64,000 nt of DNA from Nguyenibacter vanlangensis. Lineage in GTDB: Bacteria; Pseudomonadota; Alphaproteobacteria; Acetobacterales; Acetobacteraceae. The translations under genes were made by a program, and so were the position numbers. This document shows positions 7,962 through 17,276 of the stretch, one piece after another (position 1 is the stretch's first letter; the number at the start of each line of letters is the position of its first letter). Location: positions 4,481,501-4,545,500 of the forward strand of contig NZ_CP152276.1 in assembly GCF_038719015.1 (NCBI RefSeq), in the 5' to 3' direction. The notes under the pieces are model-generated. The model searched no databases. It was not told the DNA's origin and worked only from the letters and a program-made list of their open reading frames with translations.

Positions 7962-8561
7962 CTACCGGGCCGGCCACCCGCGCTGCCGGGCGCGATCCAG
8001 CGAATCGCGCACCACCCTGCGATGAAACGGTAGGATAAGGGCAATATACGCGCGCCCCAGCAGACGATTATAGAAGACGAGCGTGGTCACCGTCAGCCGG
8101 CGGGGCTGCCCTTGAGAGGCCGGCTGCACGAGCAGCGACACGCGGAAATCGAGATGCGCATCGTCCTCGCCGATGATGATTTCGCCATCATGCCGCGCGT
8201 ACACCCGAAAGAAATTGATCCGATCGCCGCCACCGGCCCGAAGCCCGGCCGTGCTCCGAATGCCGAAGGGCCGTACAAGACCGTCCCGGACTCGCAGCAG
8301 CATCGCGACCCACGCGGCAGGCTGCGCGAAGACGTGCCGCGCGAGCACCTCCACGTCATGGGACGCGGCATCCGGCAGATCCACCGAAAACGCGTCGGCA
8401 AAATCGGCGCGGGCATAGGTCGAACGCAGCCGCGACGCCGACGGCAAGCCGACCTGCCGGACACGCGCACCGGCGGGTTCCCCGGCGGCCTCGATCGATG
8501 GACAGCGCGATGGAACGGGACAGAACCCCGGCATCGCACGATCCCCTGCAGCACGCGGCAT
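7962..8561 (-). CDS. DUF2867 domain protein
   Basis: A 199-residue protein with the DUF2867 pattern: YARADFADAFSVDLPDAASH, then LARHVFAQPAAWVAMLLRVRD, VRPFGIRST, IIGEDDAHLDFRVSLLV and a final hydrophobic YIALILPFHRRVVRDSLDRA. The C-terminal part often follows NAD(P)-binding domains in other proteins and has an SRPBCC-like look. The ATG at 8561 was chosen because GGAGGACG lies just ahead of it; two other ATGs lie upstream and downstream. It is in the same direction as the DUF6429 gene 42 bp away. Function unknown. Confidence 0.75.
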   Translation of the reverse strand: MPRAAGDRAMPGFCPVPSRCPSIEAAGEPAGARVRQVGLPSASRLRSTYARADFADAFSVDLPDAASHDVEVLARHVFAQPAAWVAMLLRVRDGLVRPFGIRSTAGLRAGGGDRINFFRVYARHDGEIIIGEDDAHLDFRVSLLVQPASQGQPRRLTVTTLVFYNRLLGRAYIALILPFHRRVVRDSLDRARQRGWPAR

Positions 8562-8681
8562 CTCGTCCTCCCTCGACCCGACCTCTCCTGACCAGCCGCG
8601 CCATCCAAGGCACGCGATCCGAAGGATTTCAGCCAATTCATCCTGACCGCAGCACGCGGGCCGATCAAGCGACGAAGATCG

Positions 8682-9251
8682 TCAATCCGCCGGGGCATCG
8701 GCCCGGCGCGCGGGCCAGACATACAGCGCCGCCGCGCCGAGAGGCCCGGCGGTGTCCCGGGACGCGGCCACCACCCTGTCGCGGAACCGGAAGGAGAGCG
8801 AGACCACCGGCGTGCCGGGCGCGAGCATGCGATCGAGGAACCCCGCCAGTTTCGGCATCGGCTGGATCATCAGATAGCACGTCACGCCCGCCGCATCCGT
8901 CAGGTCGCAATCGTAAAAATTCCCCCTCCGTAGCGATACGTTGGGCAGGTTGCGGGTCCGCAGGCGCGCAATCCAATAGGGAAGGGGCGATATTTCGATC
9001 CCCCGGATCCGGGCCGTGGGAAAAGCGCGCGCCAGTGCGATCACCAGCGCGCCCCAGCCGGAGCCCAGCTCATACACGATCGCGTGTTCGGCCAGGCCGG
9101 CCTCTTTCAACAGCGCGACGACATCGGCGGCCTCGACCGAACGCGACGACAGCGGCGGAACCCCGGTAATGCCCTGGCAGAGAAGCAGCGACAGGCAGAG
9201 CCCGAACACGATCAGCAGGGCGGCGATCGAAAAATATTCAAACCCGGACAT
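8682..9251 (-). CDS. Membrane-anchored class I SAM-dependent methyltransferase
   Basis: The 189-residue protein has one N-terminal membrane helix (YFSIAALLIVFGLCLSLLLC). A Rossmann methyltransferase core follows: AIVYELGSGWGALVIALARAF is motif I and ARIRGIEISPLPYWIARLR is motif II. A later VTCYLMIQPMPKLAGFLDRM is the motif IV-like strand. The SAM-binding GSGWG is intact. A single N-terminal anchor in front of a methyltransferase is typical of a poorly characterised group acting at the inner face of the cytoplasmic membrane. The start MSGFEYF is the last ATG before the helix; alternatives upstream would add up to 41 residues. Confidence 0.75.
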   Translation of the reverse strand: MSGFEYFSIAALLIVFGLCLSLLLCQGITGVPPLSSRSVEAADVVALLKEAGLAEHAIVYELGSGWGALVIALARAFPTARIRGIEISPLPYWIARLRTRNLPNVSLRRGNFYDCDLTDAAGVTCYLMIQPMPKLAGFLDRMLAPGTPVVSLSFRFRDRVVAASRDTAGPLGAAALYVWPARRADAPAD

Positions 9252-9434
9252 CTGGCGGCCGATCTCGCAGAAAGGGCTGGAGGAAGGAAGCCGGAACGGC
9301 CCTGGCATGCACATTACGGCGCGAAACATTTGTGAAAACCCCGCCCGGGGAAGAGGGAGCGGCCCGCTCGGCATTCATCGCTTGCCGCCGGATGTTCTCC
9401 CCAGCTCATCCATATCCGCGATGAGCCGGATCGC

Positions 9435-10394
9435 TCACCGCCCCCCGTTCTCCCGCCGCCCATCGGCATGCTGAGATGTCCAGGACTCCCAGAGGGGAGG
9501 GGACCCGATATGAGTCCGCAAGGCGTCGGTGAATAGCTTCAGCCGTGGAGAAGGGCGCGGCAGGGCGCGCAGCAGGTGGATTCCCGCGCGACGGGCATTC
9601 CAGGGCTCGCCATCGCACGATAGCCGGACGAGCGTACCCGCTCGCACGTCGGCCCAGACCACCCAGGCCGGGAGAAACCCGACCCCCATATGACCGAGGG
9701 CCGCCAGCCGAAGCGCCTCGAAATCGTCCGAACGGAAGGCGCATGCCGCGCCGTCGGCCCCGGGTCCGCCCAGCACATCGGCCCAGCCCAGCAGGTCGCC
9801 GCCATGCAACTTGTCGAGCAGGCGATGGACCGTCAGATCCGCAGCCCGTTCCGGCATGCCATGTGTCGCCAGATAGGAGGGGCTGGCGACAAGCAGGCGC
9901 GCCGTCTCGGCCAGCCGGGTTGCGATCAACGTGCTGTCGGCCAGGTCGCCGATACGGATCACGCCGTCCAGCCGGTCAAGCACCGGGTCCGCCATCCGCT
10001 CCGTCAGGTCGAGTTCCACCGCAAGGCCGGGATGGGCAATCATCAGCTCTTCCAGGACTGGAATAACGTAGCGCTTGCCGAAGGTCGGAAAGCAGGCCAG
10101 CCGCAGGATGCCTTCCACAGCGCCGTCGAATGCGGCGATCTCGGCGTGGATGTCGGTCAGGTCATCCAGCAGGCGCTGCCCGCGTTCGAACAGGTGCCGG
10201 CCCGCGTCGGTCGGGGTCAGGGCACGGGTCGAGCGCACCAGCAGGGTCACGCCCAGCCCATGCTCCATCGCGTCGATCTGGCGCACGATCGCAGAGGGTG
10301 TCATGCCCCGCCGGCGTGCGGCGGCCGAAAAACTGCCGCCGCGCACGACATCCACGAAGGCGGCCAGATGTTCGGCGAACCGTGGATCCTTCAC
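9435..10394 (-). CDS. LysR-family transcriptional regulator
   Basis: The 319-residue protein has the N-terminal helix-turn-helix of LysR proteins (FVDVVRGGSFSAAARRRGMT followed by PSAIVRQIDAMEHGLGVTLL) and the usual substrate-binding domain starting ILRLACFPTFGKRYVIPVLE. It is divergent from the two-gene operon starting at 10544, separated by about 150 bp, which is the classic arrangement for a LysR regulator and its target. The ligand is unknown; if the neighbour quinone oxidoreductase is the target, an electrophile or quinone is a reasonable candidate. Confidence 0.9.
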   Translation of the reverse strand: MKDPRFAEHLAAFVDVVRGGSFSAAARRRGMTPSAIVRQIDAMEHGLGVTLLVRSTRALTPTDAGRHLFERGQRLLDDLTDIHAEIAAFDGAVEGILRLACFPTFGKRYVIPVLEELMIAHPGLAVELDLTERMADPVLDRLDGVIRIGDLADSTLIATRLAETARLLVASPSYLATHGMPERAADLTVHRLLDKLHGGDLLGWADVLGGPGADGAACAFRSDDFEALRLAALGHMGVGFLPAWVVWADVRAGTLVRLSCDGEPWNARRAGIHLLRALPRPSPRLKLFTDALRTHIGSPPLWESWTSQHADGRRENGGR

Positions 10395-10543
10395 GCTGCA
10401 TCCCCTGTCTTTGCGTCCCGCGCAAAACCGTTTCAGATCCGCCGAGCGTTATCACGAACCGCCGCCAGGCGCATGGTCCGGCCACCGGATGAGGACGGCT
10501 CTCCCTCCCCGGCATGAACCGAAAAGAAAAGGAGTCTCGGATC

Positions 10544-11095
10544 ATGGTCGCCCTTACCGATCATATTCTGTCGCAGTCCGCCTACAGCGCCGAAATCGAT
10601 CTTCCCCTGGAACGGATCGACATCGCCGACTGGCTGTTCACCCTGCCGGAGACGGAATATCTACGCTGCTGCGCGCCCGACCATATCGCGGCAGGCATCA
10701 CGACCACCGAGGATGGCCGTCGCATGTCGATCAATGTCGAGATGATCGGCACCGGGCTGGTCGTTCAGCATTACGTGGCCGAGGAGGCGACTCCGAGCTA
10801 TTGCCGGATGAATTCGATCTCCGACGTGTTCACGCCCAACGGCCGCACGCAGGTCAATGTCGTCTGGGAACTGATCGCCGAGGCGATCGACGGCAAGCGC
10901 ACGCGATACATCAATCGCGTCACCGCGCATCCCACCGAGGATTTCATGCAGTTCATCACCGCGCACGGCTTGGCCTATGACGACGTCGCTGCCGCGCGTC
11001 AGGCGGCGGGCGGTGATCATAACCGCCGCGAGACGCCACTCTTTGCCGCGTCCATCGCGCGTCGCGCGCTGGCCCGCCAGGCGGAGACCGTGTGA
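10544..11095 (+). CDS. Conserved hypothetical protein in the LysR-divergent operon
   Basis: A 183-residue soluble protein starting MVALTDHILSQSAYSAEIDL, preceded by AAAGGAGT. It alternates strands and helices (MSINVEMIGTGLVVQHYVAE, RTQVNVVWELIAEAIDGK, THPTEDFMQFI-like) in a way that could be an SRPBCC or cystatin-like ligand-binding fold. I do not recognise the family with certainty. Its stop overlaps the start of the quinone oxidoreductase gene (TGATG), so the two are translationally linked, and both are divergent from a LysR regulator. It may bind or act on the substrate of that reductase. Confidence 0.65.
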   Translation: MVALTDHILSQSAYSAEIDLPLERIDIADWLFTLPETEYLRCCAPDHIAAGITTTEDGRRMSINVEMIGTGLVVQHYVAEEATPSYCRMNSISDVFTPNGRTQVNVVWELIAEAIDGKRTRYINRVTAHPTEDFMQFITAHGLAYDDVAAARQAAGGDHNRRETPLFAASIARRALARQAETV

Positions 11096-12081
11096 TGAAG
11101 GGCGTCGTTTATGATCGCTTCGGGGCGCCCGAAATGCTGCATCTGGCCGACGTGCCGATGCCGGAATTGCGTCCGGACGACCTGCTGGTCCGGGTCGCGG
11201 CGGCTGGGGTAAACCGCGCCGACCTGATGCAGCGCGAGGGCTTCTACGGCGATCGGCATTTCGGCGAGAGCGCTTTGCTTGGCCTGGAACTGGCCGGCGA
11301 GGTGGTCGCCACCGGCTGCGCGGTGACGGCGTTCCGTCCAGGCGAACGGGTTATGGCGATCGTCGGCGGCGGCGCCTATGCCGCGTTCGCGCGCGTCGAC
11401 CAGGGGATGGCGGCACGGGTGCCCGATGGGGTTTCGCTGGTTGATGCCGGCGCGATCATGGAATCCTTCGTCACCGCCTGGGAGGCGGCGTCCCATCTCG
11501 CGGCGCTGGCGCCCGGCGAAAGCGTGCTGGTTCATGCCGCAGCCGGCGGTGTCGGATCGGCGGTGGTGCAGGTGGCGCACGCCTTGGGCGCGCGGGTCTA
11601 TGCGACCGCTCCGGCATCGCGCCTCGACGCGGTCCGGGGGATTGGCGCCGCAATGGTGTTCGATTATCGGACGGAGGATTTCGAAGCCCGGATCAGGGAA
11701 GAGACGGACGGCCGAGGGGTGGATGCGGTGATCGACTTCGTGGGCGGCGCCTGGCTTGCGCGCAACCTGCGCAGCCTGCGTCCAGGCGGCCGGCTGGTGC
11801 AGGTCGGTATTCTGAGCGGGGAAGACGACGCGGTCATTCCGCTGAATCTCCTGCTGCACAACCATCTGCGGCTGATCGGCACGGTCATGAAGTCGCGCAC
11901 TGTGGATGAGAAGCGCGCGATGATCCGCCGCTTCGCCGAGGGCGCCCTGCCGCTGTTCGCGCAAGGCACGTTGCGGCCGTTGGTATACCGCGTCTTCCCG
12001 TTCGCACAGGCGGCGGCGGCCCATGCGGAAATGGAACGCGGCGGGGGATTCGGGAAGATCCTGCTGACTGCGCAGGCCTGA
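11095..12081 (+). CDS. NAD(P)H-quinone oxidoreductase, zinc-free MDR (PIG3-like)
   Basis: The 328-residue protein follows the medium-chain dehydrogenase/reductase plan. The N-terminal GroES-like domain reads VAAAGVNRADLMQREGFYG and LGLELAGEVVATG. The nucleotide-binding domain has VLVHAAAGGVGSAVVQVAHA (AAxGGVGxxxxQ motif) and DAVIDFVGG. There are no structural-zinc cysteines. ADLMQREG and GTVMKSRTVDEK are typical of the PIG3/TP53I3-like quinone oxidoreductases, which reduce quinones with NADPH in the cytoplasm. The ATG at 11095 overlaps the preceding stop; a GTG codon directly before it is a less likely start. Confidence 0.88.
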   Translation: MKGVVYDRFGAPEMLHLADVPMPELRPDDLLVRVAAAGVNRADLMQREGFYGDRHFGESALLGLELAGEVVATGCAVTAFRPGERVMAIVGGGAYAAFARVDQGMAARVPDGVSLVDAGAIMESFVTAWEAASHLAALAPGESVLVHAAAGGVGSAVVQVAHALGARVYATAPASRLDAVRGIGAAMVFDYRTEDFEARIREETDGRGVDAVIDFVGGAWLARNLRSLRPGGRLVQVGILSGEDDAVIPLNLLLHNHLRLIGTVMKSRTVDEKRAMIRRFAEGALPLFAQGTLRPLVYRVFPFAQAAAAHAEMERGGGFGKILLTAQA

Positions 12082-12197
12082 TGAAGGGGAAACAAGCAGC
12101 GGCCTGACATGCCGTTCGGAACATGGACCATCGGGGACAGGGTCGATGGAGATTTAAGCCCCTCAAGGCGAGGCGGCGGATTTCCCGGGCGGCGATA

Positions 12198-12839
12198 TCA
12201 CCGCCCCCCGCCGTCCCGCCGTCCGTACGCATCCATGTCCCGCGCCAGCCCCAGGCTGGCCAGGATCCATTTGTCATATTCCGTGGCGATCACCCGCAGC
12301 GACGACACATGGTAGGGATCGCGCAGAACCGGCGGCTGGATCGGATAGGGATACAGCGTCACGTCGGGCAGCGTCCGGCCGATCTCCATCATCGCGCGGC
12401 GGATATGGTACCCCGCCGTCACCACGATCAGCGACCGGATCGCATTGTCCCGCGCCCAGGCGGCGGTTTCGTCCGCATTGCCGATGGTCGACGTCGCATG
12501 GCGCCCCAGCGTGACGCGCGCCCACATGTCGGGCGGCGGCATGGCGCCGGGCGCCACGGGCTGCAGCCGCACCGCCACACTGGCCGGCGTGGCATGCGGC
12601 GCCACGCCCGAAATCAGCAATCGCCGCCCGCGCGCGTCGGCCAGCAGCCGCAGCGACGCCTCGATCCGCCCCTGACCCCCGGTCAGCACCACGATCCCGT
12701 CCGCCCGGGGCGGCATCACCGCCGGGCGCAACGCATCATGAACGAACCAGGCAAATCCCCCCGCCCAGATCCCGCCGAACAGCACCAGGCCGGCCAGCGC
12801 CCCGCCCAGAAAACGCACAGCCGCCGCCCGCCCGCTCAT
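12198..12839 (-). CDS. YdcF family (DUF218) envelope protein
   Basis: The 213-residue protein begins with a membrane helix (FLGGALAGLVLFGGIWAGGF). The DUF218/YdcF domain follows: GIVVLTGGQGRIEASLRLL, LLISGVAPHAT, GNADETAAWARDN and IVVTAGYHIRRAMMEIGR. The conserved glycine loop, NADETA acid residues and the TAGYHIRRA tail are all present. Family members (YdcF, ElyC, SanA) are anchored in the inner membrane and influence envelope or peptidoglycan precursor metabolism, but their reaction is unsettled. It follows ftsX by 85 bp in the same direction, which fits an envelope role. Confidence 0.85.
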   Translation of the reverse strand: MSGRAAAVRFLGGALAGLVLFGGIWAGGFAWFVHDALRPAVMPPRADGIVVLTGGQGRIEASLRLLADARGRRLLISGVAPHATPASVAVRLQPVAPGAMPPPDMWARVTLGRHATSTIGNADETAAWARDNAIRSLIVVTAGYHIRRAMMEIGRTLPDVTLYPYPIQPPVLRDPYHVSSLRVIATEYDKWILASLGLARDMDAYGRRDGGGR

Positions 12840-12924
12840 GCCGGCAAGCCCCCAAGGACAGACCGTGGACGGTCGGCTCCGCTGCTCGCTGCGATCATGG
12901 GCAGGCGGCTGATGGGCAGGCGGC

Positions 12925-13986
12925 TCATGGCAGCCGGCGCAGCCAGCCGCGCACCGTCACCTGCGTGGTCAGCCAGCCGATCAGCGCCGCCGCCGGCGCC
13001 AGCGCCAGCAGCGTCACCACCAGCGGCACCGGCAGCACGGACAGCATCCCCATCCAGCCGCCCCCCATCCAGCCACCTCCCGGCAGGCCCGCCGGGGCAG
13101 GGGGCATGGCGGCGGCCGGCCCGTCGGCGGCAAAGGGCGCCGCCACCCGCGACAGCAGCACCAGCACCGGCAGCGCCAGCACGCTGCCGATCAATCCGCC
13201 CAAACAGGCCAGCAGCGCCGTCCGCCGTGCGAAACGCCCGGCGATATAACCGTCGCTCGCCCCCATGGCATGGATCAGCTCGATCGGCTGGCGCCGCGCC
13301 CCCAGCCCGGCCCGGGTGGTGGCGGCAATCAGCACGATCGCGATCCCTGCCACGATCAGCACCGCCAGGATGGCGCACAGCCGCAAACTGTCCGCCAGCG
13401 CGCCCAGCCGGTCGCTCCACACCGCATTGCGCTCCACCAGCGTGCCGGGCGCAAGCACCTCCAGCCGCCGGGCCAGCGCGGCACTGTCGATCCCGCCGCC
13501 GCCCGGCGCCAGATGCAATTCGATCACCGCCGGCAGCGCCAGGGCGAAATCGCCGTCCCGGCCCAGCCACGGCGCCAGCAGCGCCGTCAGTTCCGCCTTG
13601 CCCAGCCGGTGCACGCCCGACGCGCCCGGCATGTCGGCCAGCGCCGCCAGCACCGCATCCACCCGCGCCGGCGCCCCCGCCGCCCCGACCGCCATCCCTC
13701 CGGCCGGGGCAGGATCAGCCGGGGCAGGGGCGGCGGCATCGTCCGGCTGCGGCACCTGGATGGTCACGATCGACGCCGCCCCGGCCGACCAGCGTTCCGC
13801 CAGCGCCTGCGCCCCGGTCGCCCCGGCCAGCGCCAGCGCCGCCAGCACGGCCATCGCCGCCACCATCAGCGGCAGCAGCCGGTCGGGAATCGCCTTGCGC
13901 AGCGCCAGCCCATCGGCGCGCCGGGCCCGGCTCCATCGCGCCAGCCGTCCGGATTCCGGCCGGTATTCCGACATCCGCTCAGCCAT
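12925..13986 (-). CDS. ftsX: Cell division ABC transporter permease FtsX
   Basis: The 353-residue protein has the FtsX layout: a cytoplasmic N-terminus, TM1 near residues 35-60, a periplasmic domain and three C-terminal TMs (LCAILAVLIVAGIAIVLIAA, LLACLGGLIGSVLALPVLVL, LPVPLVVTLLALAPAAALIG). It overlaps the FtsE ATPase gene by 8 bp. With FtsE it controls peptidoglycan hydrolases at the septum through the periplasmic domain. A proline/glycine-rich insertion with GGGWMGGGWMG, encoded by an 11-nt duplication near 13050-13075, sits in the loop before the last TM; it is unusual and probably recent. Confidence 0.88.
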   Translation of the reverse strand: MAERMSEYRPESGRLARWSRARRADGLALRKAIPDRLLPLMVAAMAVLAALALAGATGAQALAERWSAGAASIVTIQVPQPDDAAAPAPADPAPAGGMAVGAAGAPARVDAVLAALADMPGASGVHRLGKAELTALLAPWLGRDGDFALALPAVIELHLAPGGGGIDSAALARRLEVLAPGTLVERNAVWSDRLGALADSLRLCAILAVLIVAGIAIVLIAATTRAGLGARRQPIELIHAMGASDGYIAGRFARRTALLACLGGLIGSVLALPVLVLLSRVAAPFAADGPAAAMPPAPAGLPGGGWMGGGWMGMLSVLPVPLVVTLLALAPAAALIGWLTTQVTVRGWLRRLP

Positions 13987-14647
13987 CGCGCACCAGCCGG
14001 CCCTGGGCCAGTTCCAGCGCGTGCGCCGGATAGCGGCGGATCAGCGTATCGTTATGGGTGGCCACCACGATGGTGGTGCCCAAACCCGCCAGGTCGCGAA
14101 ACAATTCCATCAGCCGCCCGGCCTGGTACTCGTCCAGCGCATTGGTGGGCTCGTCGGCCAGAATCAGCGCCGGCCGGTGGATCACCGCCCGCGCGATGGC
14201 CACGCGCTGCTGCTCCCCGCCGGAAAGCTGCGGCGGGCGCGACGCCGCCCGCTCGCCCAGCCCCACCCAGTCCAGGATCGCCCGCACCTCGTCGCGGATC
14301 TCGTCCTCGGGCCGGCGCTGCAGGCGCAGCGGCAGCGCGATATTGTCGAAAACCGGCAAATCCGGCAGCAGGCGGAAATCCTGCTGCACGATGCCGATCC
14401 GCCGGCGCAGCCGCGCCAGCGCCGCCCGCCGCGCCCCGTCCACCGCCGCGCCCAGCACCTCCAGCCGCCCCGATGTCGGCCGCGCCCCCAGCGCCAGCAG
14501 CCGCAGCAGGCTGGATTTCCCGGCCCCCGAGGGGCCCAGCAGCCAGCGGAATCCCCCCTGCGGCACGTCGAACGACACCTGCCGCAGCGCCGCGCCGCCC
14601 GGGCCGGCCGTGTCATAGCGAAAACTGACGTCGCGCAGCCGGATCAC
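13979..14647 (-). CDS. ftsE: Cell division ATP-binding protein FtsE
   Basis: The 222-residue ABC ATPase starts at GTG ([12 protein letters not shown]). It has Walker A GPSGAGKS near residue 39, Q-loop [16 protein letters not shown], signature LSGGEQQR near 137, Walker B LILADEPT and the H-loop ATHN. The DNALDE-like stretch after Walker B reads [15 protein letters not shown], as in FtsE. It couples ATP hydrolysis to FtsX conformational change at the divisome. The stop overlaps the ftsX start, so synthesis of the pair is linked. Confidence 0.92.
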   Translation of the reverse strand: MIRLRDVSFRYDTAGPGGAALRQVSFDVPQGGFRWLLGPSGAGKSSLLRLLALGARPTSGRLEVLGAAVDGARRAALARLRRRIGIVQQDFRLLPDLPVFDNIALPLRLQRRPEDEIRDEVRAILDWVGLGERAASRPPQLSGGEQQRVAIARAVIHRPALILADEPTNALDEYQAGRLMELFRDLAGLGTTIVVATHNDTLIRRYPAHALELAQGRLVRDG

Positions 14648-14668
14648 GCGGGCCGTCCGGACGGGCTC

Positions 14669-15079
14669 TTACATCTCGCGCGCGGCAATGGCGGCCAGGG
14701 TCGCGCAGACCGCGGCGGCGCCCATCATCAGCAGGCCGTCGGTCACCAGCGACCACGCGGTCAGCACATGCGACCCCACCACGATTTCCTGCGGAATGGT
14801 GCCGGCCACATGGGTCACGATGTCACGCGCCTGCGGGTCCGCGGCCGCCGCGCTGGCGCCGATCGCCCCGATCAGGCGCGGCAGCACGCTCCAGCCGACC
14901 CCCAGGATCAGCACCAGCGGCGCCAGCAATTCGGTGACCTGCTGCACGAAATAGAACAGGCAATAGAACACGGCGCACAGCGCCACGCGGACCAGGCGGC
15001 CGATGGCCAGGCGCGACGGCACGCGGCCCGCCGACGGAAGAAACCGCTCGGCGGCACGTCCCGGGTTGAAGCTGTCCAT
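14669..15079 (-). CDS. DUF4389-like small membrane protein
   Basis: A 136-residue protein with a basic N-terminus. One strong hydrophobic segment (LVRVALCAVFYCLFYFVQQV, continuing into LLAPLVLILGVGW) and a C-terminal segment (SLVTDGLLMMGAAAVCATLAAI) are visible. The short YFVQQVTELL style loosely recalls small DUF4389-type membrane proteins, but I do not claim membership. MDSFNPGR is taken as the start because GGAGACG lies ahead of it; an in-frame ATG 27 bp upstream (MHKLPET) is possible. It sits 21 bp upstream of ftsE in the same direction and may share its transcript. Confidence 0.55.
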   Translation of the reverse strand: MDSFNPGRAAERFLPSAGRVPSRLAIGRLVRVALCAVFYCLFYFVQQVTELLAPLVLILGVGWSVLPRLIGAIGASAAAADPQARDIVTHVAGTIPQEIVVGSHVLTAWSLVTDGLLMMGAAAVCATLAAIAAREM

Positions 15080-15217
15080 GACGATCGTCTCCGGCAACTT
15101 ATGCATGGCGTGCCCGCTCTGTCGGGAACGCATCCCTGCCCGAGGTAGCCGTCACTTGTGCTAAATGCAATCTTCGGTGAATACACGATCAGGGAAACCG
15201 CCACGCGTGACAGCATT

Positions 15218-15241
15218 ACAGCGCGCATCACAGCGCGCATC
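15218..15241. repeat. Tandem 12-nt duplication upstream of the che operon
   Basis: ACAGCGCGCATC is repeated twice head to tail about 40 bp ahead of the first cheW start. It lies in what must be the leader or promoter of the chemosensory operon. Similar 12-15-nt tandem copies occur inside several genes in this window. It may be a slippage product rather than a binding site. Confidence 0.6.
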
Positions 15242-15280
15242 GCCGTGGCGGTCATCCGTGTCGGAGGTCATGCAACCGGG

Positions 15281-15847
15281 GTGTCAGGGGCCGTCGTCAT
15301 CTTTCGTCTCGCAAGCACCTGCTATGCCCTGCCGGCGCCGCCGGTGCGGGAATGCATGCCTCTGCCCGCGCTCTTCCGTCCGCCCGGCACGCCGGCCCCC
15401 GTCCTGGGGCATTTCCGCCTGGGGGCCGAACGGGTGGTCGTGGTCGACCTCGCGGTCCTGCTCGGCCTGCGCGCGCCCCCGCCGGACGATGCGCCGCCCG
15501 GCGACACCGATGCCACGCTGCTCTACCGCCCTCTGCTGCTCTGCGACTCCCTTCCCTGCGCTCCCCTGGCACCGCACCGGACGGACCCCGCCGCCCGCGT
15601 GGCCTTCCTGGTCGACGGGGTGCAGGACGTCCGCCCCGCCGCCGCGCCCGCCACCCCCATCCCCGACGACATGGCCGCCGAATGGCTGACGGGGGAAATC
15701 GAACTGCCGGGCGGACGGTCCGCCCTGCTGATGGACCCGGCCCGCCTGCTGCTGGAACGCGAACGGCAGCATCTCGCGCAACTGGCCACGGCCGATTCGG
15801 TGCGCGCCGCCCTGTGGGGTGACGATATCTGGGGTGACGATGTCTGA
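15281..15847 (+). CDS. cheW: CheW-like coupling protein, first gene of the chemosensory operon
   Basis: The 188-residue protein resembles CheW with divergent sequence: VVIFRLASTCYALPAPPVREC is the first strand pair, and HFRLGAERVVVVDLAVLLGL with LLMDPARLL near the end are the hallmark CheW stretches. CheW links receptors to CheA. The start is set at a GTG preceded by GGAGGT about 12 nt upstream, because the upstream part of the open frame has no similarity. The C-terminus ends in a duplicated WGDDIWGDD. It overlaps cheR by 8 bp. In Wsp- and Che3-type systems two CheW proteins occur, as here. Confidence 0.7.
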   Translation: MSGAVVIFRLASTCYALPAPPVRECMPLPALFRPPGTPAPVLGHFRLGAERVVVVDLAVLLGLRAPPPDDAPPGDTDATLLYRPLLLCDSLPCAPLAPHRTDPAARVAFLVDGVQDVRPAAAPATPIPDDMAAEWLTGEIELPGGRSALLMDPARLLLERERQHLAQLATADSVRAALWGDDIWGDDV

Positions 15848-17276
15848 ACGCGGGCGCACCCTGGAACGGCTCGCGGCCCGCATCGTCGCGCGCACCGGCC
15901 TGCATTACTATGCCGACAAGATGGACCTGCTGGACATCATCCTGGCCCGCCGCATGGAAGCCTGCCATTGCGCCCGCCCGATGGATTATCTCTCGCTGCT
16001 CTCCGACCCCCATGGCGGCGAAACCGAATGGCGGGCGCTGGAATCCGCCGTGACGATCGGCGAGACCTTCTTCTTCCGCTACGCCGAGCAGTTCCACGCA
16101 CTCGAAGCCACCATCCTGCCCGACCTGATCCGGCGCCTGCACGGCCTGCGCACCCTGCGGATCTGGAGCGTCGGCTGCGCCAACGGGGCCGAGCCCTACT
16201 CGCTGGCCATCCTGCTGCGCCGCCTCCTCGCCGCGCGGGGCGAGACGGGCTGGCGGATCGAAATCCTCGGCACCGACATCAGCCTCCACGCGCTGGACCG
16301 CGCGCGCCGGGCCGAATACGGCGCCTGGTCCCTGCGCGACCTCTCCCCGGCCGAGCGCGCCCGCTGGTTCCGCCCCGCCGACCGCGACCGGCACTGGATC
16401 CTGCGCGACGAATACCGGCGCATGGTCCGGTTCGAATACGGCAACCTCATGGACCTGTCCGCGGGCGGCGGCCCGGCGGGCCCGTTCGACCTCGTCCTGT
16501 GCCGCAACGTGCTGCTTTATTTCGAGCCCGCCCGCGCGCTGGACCTGATCCGCCTCCTGGCCGGCCGCCTGTCGCCCCATGGCTGGCTGCTGCTGGGCCA
16601 TTCCGACCCGCTGTCGGAATGCGGCGCGTTCCTCGAAACCGTGACCTTCCCGGGCACGCAGGCCTTCCGCCTCCCGGGCACGCGCCTCGGCCCGCCGCCG
16701 CGTCCGCGTCCCGCCGCTTCCGCCTCGGCCCCCGCCCCCGTGCCCGTGCCCGTGCCTGTGCCCGTGCCCCGCCGCCGTCCTTCCGCCGCGCCCGTCATCG
16801 CATGCGCGTCCCTGCGCGACGCAACGGCCGCCGCCGCCGCGGTGCGCGACCTGGCCGAGGCCGGCGCGCTGGACCAGGCGCTCGCGTGCTGCGCCGCCGC
16901 CCTGGCCGACCATCCGCTGGATGCCGGGCTGCATTTCCTCTCCGGCATGCTGGCCGCCGGCGCGGGCGATCCGGCTTCGGCCGAACACGGGTTCCGCCGC
17001 GTAATCTATCTCCGCCGCGACCATGTCATGGCTCATGTCCACCTCGCCCACCTGCTGCACGATTCCGGCCAGGCGGGCGAGGGCAGGCGCCTGCTGCGCC
17101 AGGCCCGCATGCTGCTCGAACGCCTTCCGCCCGATGCCCCGGTCGCCGAAGCCGGCGGCCTGACGGCGGCCGGCCTGCTGCGCCTGATCCGCCCGGACGG
17201 CACCGATCACGATGACGAACTGCCGCAGGCCGACGCGGCGGCAGCACTCCCGGCCCTGCGCGGGACAGGGACATGA
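15840..17276 (+). CDS. cheR: CheR methyltransferase with C-terminal TPR region (WspC-like)
   Basis: The 478-residue protein has the CheR domain in residues 10-280: a helical N-subdomain, ESAVTIGETFFFRYAEQFHA, the SAM motif LRIWSVGCANGAEPYSLAIL, ILGTDISLHALDRAR and DLVLCRNVLLYFE. It methylates glutamates on the chemoreceptor. After a PVPVPVPVPVP linker (about residues 298-308) come helices of TPR type, ALDQALACCAAALADHPLD and AEHGFRRVIYLRRDHVMAHV. A TPR extension marks the WspC/Che3 group and not the flagellar CheR. Start ATG at 15840 overlaps cheW; its stop overlaps the next ATG (ATGA). Confidence 0.9.
   Translation: MSERGRTLERLAARIVARTGLHYYADKMDLLDIILARRMEACHCARPMDYLSLLSDPHGGETEWRALESAVTIGETFFFRYAEQFHALEATILPDLIRRLHGLRTLRIWSVGCANGAEPYSLAILLRRLLAARGETGWRIEILGTDISLHALDRARRAEYGAWSLRDLSPAERARWFRPADRDRHWILRDEYRRMVRFEYGNLMDLSAGGGPAGPFDLVLCRNVLLYFEPARALDLIRLLAGRLSPHGWLLLGHSDPLSECGAFLETVTFPGTQAFRLPGTRLGPPPRPRPAASASAPAPVPVPVPVPVPRRRPSAAPVIACASLRDATAAAAAVRDLAEAGALDQALACCAAALADHPLDAGLHFLSGMLAAGAGDPASAEHGFRRVIYLRRDHVMAHVHLAHLLHDSGQAGEGRRLLRQARMLLERLPPDAPVAEAGGLTAAGLLRLIRPDGTDHDDELPQADAAAALPALRGTGT

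Noticed and set aside
12123-14033. Long plus-strand frame of over 600 codons opposite YdcF and FtsX.
   Set aside because: It is a proline/arginine-rich shadow of the two well-supported minus-strand genes.
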